Assembly (NCBI GenBank): GCA_964352225.1
Contig: CAYGRM010000134.1
Span: forward strand, 1 to 15,643
Source of the DNA: CAJQQY01 sp964352225
GTDB taxonomy: Bacteria > Bacteroidota > Bacteroidia > Chitinophagales > Saprospiraceae
DNA length: 15,643 bases
Direction of reading: 5' to 3'
In this document: positions 7,398 to 15,643 of the stretch, one piece after another
Position numbering within the stretch: position 1 is the stretch's first letter
Layout: each line of letters opens with the position of its first letter
Notes under the pieces: generated by a model
Databases searched by the model: none
What the model was told of the DNA's origin: nothing
The model's input: only the letters and a program-made list of their open reading frames with translations
Position numbers and translations under genes: made by a program

Positions 7398-10300
7398 ATG
7401 CTTTCAAAAAAAATAATTTCATCGGTAATTTTCCAACATATGAAGAAGTTCCAATACTTTCTACTGCTAATGCTATTTGCATTGCCAATAAAATCTTTTG
7501 CCCAACCATTTGTTCAATTTACCGCACAGTCAACTACTGTTGATTGCGCTACCAATACGGTGAGCATTGATATTGATGTCCAAGATTTTATCCAAATGAA
7601 TGCTTTTGATTATTCTTTTCATTGGGATAATACAGTCTTGACCTTAACTTCTATAGATAATCCAATGGTGATACCTAGCATTTTAATTGGTCAATCAGGA
7701 GCAAGTGGTGGGACACTAACATTTTCTTGGTTCTCTACTTTGACAGCCGGAAATACTATTCCAGATGGAACTTTGGTAACCTTAAATTTTGATTTAATTG
7801 GAAATGCCAGTCAAACCTCTGGCTTTACATTTGATAATACACCTACCTTTATCAATGTCGCCCAATATGGTATGGCTTTAAATAGTTCTCAATATACTTT
7901 TACCGATGGATTGTTAACCATTACCGATACGACAGCACCTTCACATAACTGTCCAATAGGACCGCTAACTTTTGATACTGGTGGCGCTACGACCACTCAA
8001 ATAACCGGAGCTGCACCTAATGCTAATGATAATTGTGCTGTTAATTTGATTAACTATGACCTTGTCATGAATGGAGTCAATGTCGGATCTGGGACTGGAG
8101 ATGTGAGTAACAATGTGGATTTTGAAATAGGAACCACCACGGTAACTTATACCATCAGCGATTTTGCTGGACTTACTGCGACATGCTCTTTCGATGTTAT
8201 TGTAACCAATAACTCCGCTCCAACGATGATGACCATTTCCATGGATAATAACTTACAAGTGAATTGTGAGGCTAATACGGTGAGTTTTAATATTTATGCA
8301 GATGCATTCAATGATATTCGAAGTGGTCAATTTACGATTGAATGGCCAGTATCAGACTTGCAATATATTGATACCTCTAATTATGCAATTACTGTAGGTA
8401 CTACTGCTTTTGGAACTGCGAGTATTTCAAGTGGACAATTATTATATTCATGGAATCATGATTCTGAAATATCTTTGCCCAATGGAACCATTCTTTTCAC
8501 CATAGAATTTAATGTGAGTGCTCCTGTCGGAACTACCATACCTATATCTTTTGTTCCCGGTACAGATGAGTTTACGAATGATGCTTCTACTGTTTTTCCA
8601 TTTTTACCAATTGATCCTTCACAATATTCCATGGTCGATGGTTCTGTTCACATATTCGACAATGTGAATCCAATGGTAAGTTGTCCAGCAGATATTACGG
8701 TCAATTCTACTAATGGAACTGATGCGGTGGTTAATGGAATTGCTCCTACTGCTTCAGATAATTGTGGCATCATGGATACTACTTATGTGCTAACTGATGT
8801 TGCCACTTCTAATAATATTGGAAATGGAACAGGTGATGCAAGTGGTACAACATTTCCTGTAGGGACTACCAATGTTGAATATACCGTAACTGACCTCGAT
8901 GGAAATCAGGATAATTGTAATTTTGATGTTACGGTTCAAGTTCCAGGTGTAGTGACTATAACCGTAGATAGTATTCAGGTGGATTGTGGAACTAATACTG
9001 TGGTTATTGGAATGCCGGTCGAAAACTTTGTGGATGTCATTGGTTTTCAATTTACAATCGAATGGGATGAAACCAAATTACAATATCTATCCATTTCTCA
9101 AGATAATTTTGCTGCTCTAGGTGGAGCTGCCGGTACTACAGGTACTAATTCTGGAACCTTATCTTACTCTTGGTTTGATTTAAGCTCTCCAACTACTTTA
9201 AATAACGGAGATAACATTATTGAAATTGAGTTTAATATTCTAGATAATACGCCAGGAAGTTCTTATGATTTTAATTTTATTCCTATACCAGTTCCATTTG
9301 AAGTTTCTACGGCAACGTCAATACCTGATCCAACTGCGATTAATGAACCCGGAAATATCGAACTCATAGACAATACTCCCCCAATAATCACTTGTCCAAA
9401 TGATACGATTGTCAACTCAAATGGAGCTCCTAGCATGATTGTAAATGATATTGGAGCAACGGCAACTGATAACTGTGGTACACCAATTATTAGTTATGTT
9501 ATCCTTAGTTCTCCTCCTGCAGTAGGTTCAGGTGATGCAAGTGGAAGCACTTTTTTAGCTGGGAATACTATAGTCACTTATACCGCCACCGACGAAGCTG
9601 GTATTACTGCAAGTTGCTCTTTTACGGTAACGGTCATTCAAGATGTATTAGATATTCAATGCCCATTTGCTGTTAACCAAGATGCTGATCCTGGAGCGTG
9701 TGGTGCAACTATAGCAGATTTATCGGTTACTATACTTTCTGATCCTATGAATGTTGATTCCATTTACTATACTATTACAGATGCTAATGGAGTAACCAAT
9801 GGATCAGGTAATATTTTGAATCAAAGCTTTATTGTAGGGAGTTCTGTGGTGACTTATTTTGTAACTGATAATTTTGGCAATACGGAACAATGTTCATTTT
9901 CGGTTACAATCAATGATTCAGAGGGCCCAGTTATTGCTGGAATTCCTGCTGACATAACGGTAGAATGCGATAATATTCCAGCTGCTGCAATGCCTACCGC
10001 CAATGACCAATGTGATGGAGCTACTTCCGTGACTTTGATCAGCGAGTCTGTAGCTCCAGGCCCTACTCTAGGTTCGTCTATTATAACTCGAACATGGAGT
10101 ACTGCCGATGCTGCTGGAAATATTTCTACAAGTAATCAATCAATTACGGTGATTGATACTACTCCACCTACTCTATCCTGCCCGGCAGATATTGTAACTA
10201 CTTCGGTAGCTGCTCCTGGCTGCGGTGCAATTGTAAGTTGGACTATCCCAACCGCAACAGATAACTGCGATATGGATGTCCAAATAGGAAGTCCATTTTC

Positions 10301-10610
10301 TCCAGGTGATGCTTTTCCAATAGGAACAACTGAAGTAACCTACTATGCTATAGATGATGCAGGTAATCTTGACTCATGTAAGTTTAATGTTACAGTAAAT
10401 GATGTTGATCCTCCGATTTTCATCAATTGTCCATCTGATATGACTGTACCTTCAGGCATAGCTTGTGATACCGTCGTACTTTGGTTCGAACCTACGATAA
10501 TTGATAATTGTGATAATAATGTATCCGTGGTAGTTGCCCCATCTTTAGGGTCAGCTTTTATGACTGGAACGACTACCGTAACTTATACCGCAACTGATGC
10601 AAGTGGAAAT
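7398..10610 (+). CDS. Giant type B T9SS cargo, N-terminal part (cohesin-like/HYR protein), broken by assembly gap
   Basis: The frame encodes 1071 residues up to the gap. The segment MKKFQYFLLLMLFALPIKSFAQ is a signal peptide; ATG 7440 would start exactly there, while ATG 7398 adds 14 residues, so 7440 may be the true start. Three cohesin-like domains (about 37-177, 273-421, 515-658) alternate with HYR modules (178-272, 422-514, 659-748). Four more HYR modules follow (749-842, 843-922, 923-1004, from 1005), and the last is cut by the gap in its VTYTATDASGN strand. Each cohesin-like domain opens with VxCxxNTV and contains an F/W-rich strand. The fragment is the front of one protein whose C-terminus lies at 10711-12412; it is not a separate gene. 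Such mosaics are extracellular stalk or adhesion proteins. The ligand cannot be read from the sequence. No enzyme domain is seen. Confidence 0.93.
7506..9641 (+). repeat. Three cohesin-like + HYR supermodules at 720-nt spacing
   Basis: The pairs occupy about 7506-8213, 8214-8939 and 8940-9641. The codon just before the conserved Cys of the VxCxxNTV motif falls at 7542, 8262 and 8982, which is exactly 720 nt (240 residues) each time, although the protein sequences have diverged considerably. This indicates that a two-domain unit, not a single domain, was duplicated. The pattern stops after the third copy, where only HYR modules continue. Confidence 0.75.
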
Positions 10611-10735
10611 NNNNNNNNNNNNNNNNNNNNNNNNNNNNNNNNNNNNNNNNNNNNNNNNNNNNNNNNNNNNNNNNNNNNNNNNNNNNNNNNNNNNNNNNNN
10701 NNNNNNNNNNTACCGCAACTGATGCAAGTGGAAAT
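10586..10735 (+). repeat. 25-nt direct repeat at the two edges of the assembly gap
   Basis: Bases 10586-10610, immediately left of the N-run, are identical to 10711-10735, immediately right of it. They encode the HYR strand end TATDASGN. Identical contig ends abutting a gap suggest either an unmerged overlap of the same locus or two near-identical HYR copies that stopped the assembler. Removing one copy plus the Ns (125 nt) puts both coding parts in the same frame. Confidence 0.85.
10611..10710. other. Assembly gap of 100 N inside a coding region
   Basis: Exactly 100 N bases, a conventional placeholder length, interrupt the second giant gene. The true length is unknown. Taken literally, it shifts the frame and creates a false stop at 10758-10760 and a false start at 10787. 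Neither should be annotated as a real gene end or start. Confidence 0.97.
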
Positions 10736-12412
10736 ACTTCAACTTGTTCTTTTAACGTAATCATTGTCGATTCAGAACCACCAAGTGTGTTTTGTCCTGC
10801 CGATGTTTCGGTGTCCACAAGTGGAGACATCAATGATGATCCTAACAATTTAATTACAAGTATTACTCCTGTCGGATGTGATTCTGTAATCTTGACCTTC
10901 AACATGCCATTGGGAAATGATAATTGTGGAATTCCAAATGTAACTCAATTAGCTGGTTTACCAAGTGGTTCTACCTTTGGTATTGGAGATCATATCATCC
11001 AATTTGTAGCTATTGATGCTTCTGGAAATGCTAATACCGTTCTTTGTGAAACTACAATAACGGTTAATTCGTTTGTTGGAATAACTGTATCTGCCACTCC
11101 GGATACAGTTTGTACGACTGAAAGTACTCAACTTATTGCTAATCCTTTGACTCCAGTTGCTGGAGCTACATTTAACTGGACAGGGCCAAATCCGATGAGA
11201 GTGATTCCAAATATTTCAAATCCTCTTCTTGAAAATTTAACCTTGGCAGATGCCGGGACTTATATGGTAACTATTACTGACCCAGTCACTAGTTGTACTT
11301 CTATTGATAGTGTTACCATAGTAGTTTCCCAAGGACCAGAATTAGCGATGATTGTCAATACAGTTAACTGTGTGGAATCAGATGGATCTACTAATATCCC
11401 ATTGTCTGTTCAAGTTACCAATGCTGTAACGGTTGATAGTTTTATTTGGACAAATCCTGCGGGTACAGTTTTTAGCAATGATCAAAACACCTTTATTTTT
11501 AGTGCGACGGAAGCTGCGGAAGGACTTTACTGTGTCGAAGTCTTTGAAGCAAATGGTTGTTCCAATACTATTTGTGAAACTATCCAAATTACCAATATAC
11601 CTAACGCTCCAATTATTGTTTCGGAGTGTGGAGACTACGTTTGTGCTGGAGAGTCATGTACTTTAACTGGTATTTCTATCCAAGTCGATTCAATGATTTG
11701 GACTGCAACTGGAGGTGCACCTGGTTTACCGCTAGATGTTAATCAAAGTGAAATAACCATCACTCCGAGTCAGAACGGAATTAATATTTATACTTATACC
11801 ATTATTGAAAATGGATGTGAAAGTTCTTCCAGCTTACCAGTTATAGTGAGTTCCCCAGCTAATGTAGAACCAGATATTATCCCTGTTGATTTAAATACCA
11901 CTATCAATAACTTTTCAGTCATTGATAACGATGTGATCCCAGGATCACTCCCTGGAATTTTCTCTATCAATGTTACTTCTGATGTTAGCAATGGATTCTT
12001 AATCAATAATGGTGATGGTACATTTACCTATACCCCAGACAATGGCTTCATTGGAGATGATCAATTTATTTATGAATTATGCTTGGATTGCGATGGTGAA
12101 GAAGTCTGTCGTTGGGCAATTGTAACCCTTACTATTGAAACTGACGAATGCATCATTCCTACCGTCATCACTCCGAATGGAGATGAAATGAATGATACTT
12201 GGGAGATCTCTTGCGTCAAAAATAGTCCAGACAATGAAGTGATTATTTTTAACCGCTGGGGAGATGAAGTATATCGAGCTGCACCTTACAACAATGATTG
12301 GGAAGGCACGTACAATAATGAAGATCTACCTGATGGAACCTACTTTTATATTTTCAAAGCAGAGCCAAATGATCCTGATCCTTTGAAAGGTACAGTTAAC
12401 ATTTACAGATAA
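10711..12412 (+). CDS. Giant type B T9SS cargo, C-terminal part (HYR/Ig-like/cadherin-like with CHU_C domain)
   Basis: The reading frame (codons from 10712) resumes the HYR module cut by the gap (TATDASGNTSTCSFNV). It continues through another HYR module (10778 to about 11070), three Ig/PKD-like domains (about 11075-11850; WTGP, ADAGTYMVTI, WTNPAGTVFS) and a cadherin-like or Big_9-type domain (about 11855-12138; GDGTFTYTPDNGFIGDDQF). It ends in a type B sorting domain of the gliding-motility/CHU_C family (12140-12409; ITPNGDEMNDTW, IFNRWGDEVY, LPDGTYFYIF). That domain sends Sec-exported proteins out through the T9SS. The methionine at 10787 sits inside a HYR strand and is not a start. The SprF-like gene begins 81 nt downstream, the usual partner arrangement for type B cargo. 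The joined protein would have at least about 1629 residues. Confidence 0.93.
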
Positions 12413-12415
12413 TCT

Positions 12416-12466
12416 GAATCAGGTGAATCAGGTATCCTGATATCTTAAAGGTAGTATCCGATACCT
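12416..12466 (+). repeat. Intercistronic 9-nt tandem repeat with competing hairpins
   Basis: GAATCAGGT occurs twice in tandem (12416-12424 and 12425-12433). The second copy forms ATCAGG-TAT-CCTGAT (12427-12441). The overlapping AGGTATC (12430-12436) can instead pair with GATACCT (12460-12466). No T-tract follows, so this does not look like a terminator, and read-through into the SprF-like gene is plausible. A role in RNA processing or attenuation is only a possibility. Confidence 0.35.
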
Positions 12467-12493
12467 AACTTCTAAAAAATAAAATAATTAAAA

Positions 12494-13429
12494 ATGAGAA
12501 ATATAATTTTTACAATAGTTTTCATGATTTTCTCTACAGTATTGTTCGCTCAACAAGAAGCTCACTATACTCACTTCATGTACAACAACTTGTCAATTAA
12601 TCCTGCTGTGGCAGGTTCAAAAGGACACCCATCTCTGCTTGCACTTTATCGTAAGCAATGGATTGGATTTGATGGTGCTCCTGATAATAAATTAGTTAGC
12701 TTTCATACTCCGCTTGGAAAAAGAGTTGGTCTAGGTTTGACTATTTCGAATGATAAAATTGGAATTTCTAATAATTGGACTGGTTCTATGGCATACGCTT
12801 ATCGAATTAAAATTGATGAAGAAACCAATCTACAATTTGGGATTCAAGGTTCCATGAGATATTTCGGACTTGACTTTAGAAATCAACAAATCCGACAAAA
12901 TGGTGATCCTTCCATCGTTTATAATACCACAGATGAAAAATATTTAGGAAATGTGGGTGCAGGAGTTTTTATGAATGTAAAACAAATGTTCTTCGGAGCC
13001 TCCGTGCCTAACTTTTTCCCCAATACGATTGGTGTGGATAATTCTACTTCATTTTCTGCGGTAGAAGTCCCTCACTTTTATGTGATGGCAGGAGCTTTAA
13101 TTCCCTTAAGCAATGAAAAAATTGCTTTGCGTCCATCTGCCTTAGCTAAGGTTGTTCGAAATGCACCATTTGACTTAGATTTGAATTTGAGTTTAGTTTT
13201 TAACAAGACTTTCATCTTTGGAGCAGGTTATCGAATTGGAGGAAATGGTATTGGAGATGCTGCTAATTTTTTGATGCATTATAAAATCAATAATATTGGA
13301 TTAGGAATTTCATATGATTATACTTTATCCGAGTTGAATGATTATAATAGTGGAAGTATCGAAGCAATCGTGGTTTATGATTTTGTCAAAGAACAAGTAA
13401 ATATTGCGAACCCAAGATTCTTCTTTTAA
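12494..13429 (+). CDS. PorP/SprF-family T9SS-associated outer-membrane protein
   Basis: The 311-residue product has a signal peptide (MRNIIFTIVFMIFSTVLFAQ) followed directly by the family signature QEAHYTHFMYNNLSINPAVA. Next come YRKQWIGFDGAP, HTPLGKRVGLGLTISNDKIG, alternating beta-strands of a predicted barrel, and a terminal NPRFFF. Length and motifs match the PorP/SprF family. PorP is a core T9SS component of Porphyromonas, and SprF of Flavobacterium is needed for secretion of the type B adhesin SprB. Here the gene sits directly after a type B cargo gene and before an OmpA-type gene, so a dedicated SprF-like paralogue for that cargo is more likely than the core PorP. No ortholog-level symbol is given. 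The start is preceded by an A-rich, Shine-Dalgarno-free leader, as usual in Bacteroidota. Co-transcription with its neighbours is inferred from 81- and 103-nt gaps without a terminator. Confidence 0.93.
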   Translation: MRNIIFTIVFMIFSTVLFAQQEAHYTHFMYNNLSINPAVAGSKGHPSLLALYRKQWIGFDGAPDNKLVSFHTPLGKRVGLGLTISNDKIGISNNWTGSMAYAYRIKIDEETNLQFGIQGSMRYFGLDFRNQQIRQNGDPSIVYNTTDEKYLGNVGAGVFMNVKQMFFGASVPNFFPNTIGVDNSTSFSAVEVPHFYVMAGALIPLSNEKIALRPSALAKVVRNAPFDLDLNLSLVFNKTFIFGAGYRIGGNGIGDAANFLMHYKINNIGLGISYDYTLSELNDYNSGSIEAIVVYDFVKEQVNIANPRFFF

Positions 13430-13473
13430 CCATCATATTTGATAAAATTTTTAATTTCCCAATAATTCTTTTT

Positions 13474-13493
13474 TTGTAAAAATCGTTTTACAA
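13474..13493 (+). other. Perfect 8-bp hairpin between the SprF-like and OmpA-like genes
   Basis: TTGTAAAA pairs perfectly with TTTTACAA around an ATCG loop. It lies 45 nt after the SprF-like stop and 40 nt before the next ATG. No T-tract follows on the + strand, so termination there is doubtful. It may be an RNA-processing or stability element, or chance in AT-rich DNA. Confidence 0.35.
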
Positions 13494-13532
13494 TTGATTA
13501 AACACTTAAAAAGTATCCGAAAAAAATTTCTC

Positions 13533-15643
13533 ATGAAGCATACAATTTTACAATTAACATTATTGCTTTCTTGGTTTTCTACTTTTGGGCAGGAACTACC
13601 TACTCCAAATAATGACATCTTTGTTACTAATGAAGTAAGTATCAACTCTGACCAATTGGAGTTTAGTCCAACCTTTTTAGAGGATGGTATTTTATTTATT
13701 TCTACCAATCCAGTCAACAAAAAATTTAAAGTAAAAGATATACGAATTGACAAAAATATTATGTCAATTTTCCGATCAGTTAGAGATGATGAAGGTAAAC
13801 TTCAGTCACCTGAACCTTTTGCCATTGAATTGTTATCTAGCGTTCATGAAGGACCATTAACTTTTGACCGAACTGCTGAAAATATGTTTTTTACTAGAAA
13901 TAATCTCAATGGTAAAAAACGAATTAAAGGAGATGATGGCATCGTCAAACTTCAAATTTATTCTGCTCAACGCATGGATAATGTTTGGAAAAATGTTGAA
14001 AAACTTCCTTTCAATGATCGCAACAGTAATGCTGCTCATCCAAGTATTTCTGTTGAAAACAATGAGCTTTATTTTTCATCTGATCGTCCTGGCGGACAAG
14101 GTGGAATGGATTTATATGTAAGTATTAAGTCAGGAGATACTTGGGGAGAACCAATTAATCTTGGCCCCAAAGTCAATACAGAAGGAGATGACGTTTTTCC
14201 ATTTATTCATGCAGATGGCACTTTATACTTTTCCTCCAAAGAAGCAGGAGAAGAAGCAGACCTTGATCTTTTTACGGTAAAAAAAGTAAATGGAGAGTGG
14301 GGAATTCCTGAGAATATGGGTGCACCTTTTAACTCAGGAAAAGATGATTTTGGAATTATCATCGACCGTGACAAACGAAATGGATATTTTTCCTCCAACC
14401 GAAATGGCGGAATTGGTGGTGACGATATTTATAGTTTTTACGCTTTAAATGGTTTAGAAAAAAATGTTGAAACCGTCCCAGATTTTGAAAAAACAATTAC
14501 CATCAATGTGAAAAATGAAGCAACAGGAGCTATCATCGAAGAAGCAATTGTTACTTACATGAAATTAGATGAGTTAACTTTGGGTAAAGCCATTACCGGA
14601 ATTTCTTCTACTAATGGAGAAGAAAGAGATCCTAGTGATTTAGTTTTAAAACTTCCCATTGATGAAAATGCAAAAACTGGATTAACTGATTTCAATGGTC
14701 AAATTCCGCTGCGCCTCACCCGTGGAAGTTATGTAGTAAAAGTGGAAAAGAAAGGAATGCAGTCAAAACAAATTGCACTTAATTCTCAAAGTGATATTCT
14801 TGAATACACCGTCCTGCTTTCTAAATATAATCCTGCTCTAGCAAATAATGGAAATGGAAATAATGATGGAGGCAATTCAGGAAATGGAGATGGAAACAAC
14901 GGAGATCCATTTGTGGAGGAAGGAGTTGTAACGACTATTCAAGAAGGAACGATAATCGAGTTACCAAATATTTATTACAACTTCAATGATGCATCTATTC
15001 GACCTGATGCTCAAACGGATCTGAATTCTTTAGCTGACTTTTTGCTCAATTATCCAGCAACTGAAATTGAGTTAATCTCTCATACTGATTCTCGTGGAAG
15101 TGACAAATATAATAATCGACTCTCTCAAAGACGAGCTGAAAATGCTGTAGCATTTTTGATAAAAAAAGGAGTAGATCGAAACAGGATGGTACCTAGAGGT
15201 TACGGCGAAACACAATTAAGAAATCAATGCAATGATTTCGCTACGTGTAGCGAAGCAGACCACCAATACAATCGAAGAACCGAGGTAAAAATCACTAAGA
15301 TGGAAGCTCCGATTACTATAAAATTCATCAATAATTTACCTTCTTATATTTCTGAAGCACCTCCTTCTATCAAAAATAATAATGAAAGATCTAATACTAA
15401 TGTTTCACCTAGTAATCCTTCCTCAACTGAAATTGATTTGGATGAAGTAAAAGACGAATATGACCCAGAAGGAAATTACAAAGTGATTGCAGGAGCATTT
15501 GCTAATATGATTAATGCTGAAAAAAGATTAATTGAAATTAGAGCATTAGGATTTAATAATGCTGACATTTTAAAGCTTGGTGGTAGTGCTTTATTTCATG
15601 TGGTAGTCAGTCGCTATCGAACTAGCGAATCAGCCAACAATAC
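13533..15643 (+). CDS. PorE-like OmpA-family protein with PD40 repeats and C-terminal SPOR domain (3' truncated by window)
   Basis: One frame is open from ATG 13533 to the window end (703 codons seen, no stop). A signal peptide (MKHTILQLTLLLSWFSTFGQ) lacks an obvious lipobox Cys. About five PD40/beta-propeller-like repeats follow (about 44-299; ELYFSSDRPGGQGGMDLY, TLYFSSKEAG, NGYFSSNRNGGIGGDDIY), then a carboxypeptidase-regulatory-like domain (about 322-432) and an Asn/Gly linker (about 436-458). The OmpA C-terminal peptidoglycan-binding domain (481-587) has D519 and R534 at the 15-residue spacing of the diaminopimelate-binding pair. It is followed by a SPOR domain (from 649, YKVIAGAF) cut by the edge. 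The middle order matches PorE-type T9SS accessory proteins, which link the secretion complex to peptidoglycan, but the N-terminal TPRs of PorE are absent. It probably acts in the periplasm with the SprF-like protein upstream. This gene may be missed by tools that require a stop codon. Confidence 0.92.
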   Translation, partial: MKHTILQLTLLLSWFSTFGQELPTPNNDIFVTNEVSINSDQLEFSPTFLEDGILFISTNPVNKKFKVKDIRIDKNIMSIFRSVRDDEGKLQSPEPFAIELLSSVHEGPLTFDRTAENMFFTRNNLNGKKRIKGDDGIVKLQIYSAQRMDNVWKNVEKLPFNDRNSNAAHPSISVENNELYFSSDRPGGQGGMDLYVSIKSGDTWGEPINLGPKVNTEGDDVFPFIHADGTLYFSSKEAGEEADLDLFTVKKVNGEWGIPENMGAPFNSGKDDFGIIIDRDKRNGYFSSNRNGGIGGDDIYSFYALNGLEKNVETVPDFEKTITINVKNEATGAIIEEAIVTYMKLDELTLGKAITGISSTNGEERDPSDLVLKLPIDENAKTGLTDFNGQIPLRLTRGSYVVKVEKKGMQSKQIALNSQSDILEYTVLLSKYNPALANNGNGNNDGGNSGNGDGNNGDPFVEEGVVTTIQEGTIIELPNIYYNFNDASIRPDAQTDLNSLADFLLNYPATEIELISHTDSRGSDKYNNRLSQRRAENAVAFLIKKGVDRNRMVPRGYGETQLRNQCNDFATCSEADHQYNRRTEVKITKMEAPITIKFINNLPSYISEAPPSIKNNNERSNTNVSPSNPSSTEIDLDEVKDEYDPEGNYKVIAGAFANMINAEKRLIEIRALGFNNADILKLGGSALFHVVVSRYRTSESANN

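Noticed and set aside
1349..9641. CRISPR array or mobile-element repeats
   Set aside because: The repeats are long, diverged, in-frame protein modules without short identical repeats, spacers, terminal inverted repeats or transposase sequence.
10787..12412. A separate 541-residue gene starting at ATG 10787
   Set aside because: The methionine replaces a residue inside a HYR strand, the frame is open upstream to the gap, and no signal peptide precedes it. It is the C-terminal part of the gene beginning at 7398.
12494..13429. Calling this gene the core T9SS porP
   Set aside because: No porKLMN genes are adjacent in the window, and its neighbours are a type B cargo and an OmpA-type gene. A cargo-specific PorP/SprF paralogue fits better.
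13857..14398. ORFs in other frames inside the OmpA-like gene (13864-14121 +, 13857-14039 -, 14207-14398 -)
   Set aside because: They overlap the continuous PD40/OmpA frame that runs from 13533 to the end of the window, which has clear family motifs.

Overview
The window looks like a low-GC chromosomal segment of a Bacteroidota bacterium, possibly from the Saprospiria or a related marine or freshwater lineage. The phylum call rests on the protein content: type IX secretion system (T9SS) C-terminal sorting domains of both type A and type B, a PorP/SprF-family outer-membrane protein, very long HYR/cohesin-like surface proteins, A-rich start regions without Shine-Dalgarno sequences, and a possible TTG-N19-TATAAT-like promoter. 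The lineage below phylum is a guess. All recognised genes lie on the + strand.

Layout. Bases 1-721 are AT-rich and hold no convincing gene. They contain several short hairpins, one doubtful 42-codon ORF (503-631) whose end overlaps a terminator-like hairpin (605-639), and a possible promoter at 669-699. Bases 722-7198 encode a 2158-residue secreted mosaic protein. It has about 13 HYR-like modules, a P/proprotein-convertase-type domain lodged inside one of them, two cohesin-like domains around a dockerin-like segment, and a type A T9SS sorting domain. A strong intrinsic terminator follows (7222-7269).

Bases 7398-12412 encode a second giant secreted protein, cut by a 100-N assembly gap (10611-10710). 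It has three cohesin-like/HYR pairs at an exact 720-nt spacing, more HYR modules, Ig-like domains, a cadherin-like domain and a type B (CHU_C, gliding-motility-type) sorting domain. The two contig ends at the gap share 25 identical bases, and merging them restores one reading frame of about 1629 codons. Next come a 311-residue PorP/SprF-like outer-membrane protein (12494-13429) and a PorE-like protein with PD40, carboxypeptidase-regulatory-like, OmpA and SPOR domains (13533 to the window end, open at the 3' edge).

How they fit together. The type B cargo, the SprF-like protein and the OmpA/SPOR protein form a probable co-transcribed surface-display cassette. By family knowledge, the SprF-like partner helps a type B cargo through or onto the T9SS, and the OmpA/SPOR protein would tie the assembly to peptidoglycan. 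The upstream type A protein is separated by a terminator and probably uses the T9SS independently. No mobile element, CRISPR array, tRNA or rRNA was seen.
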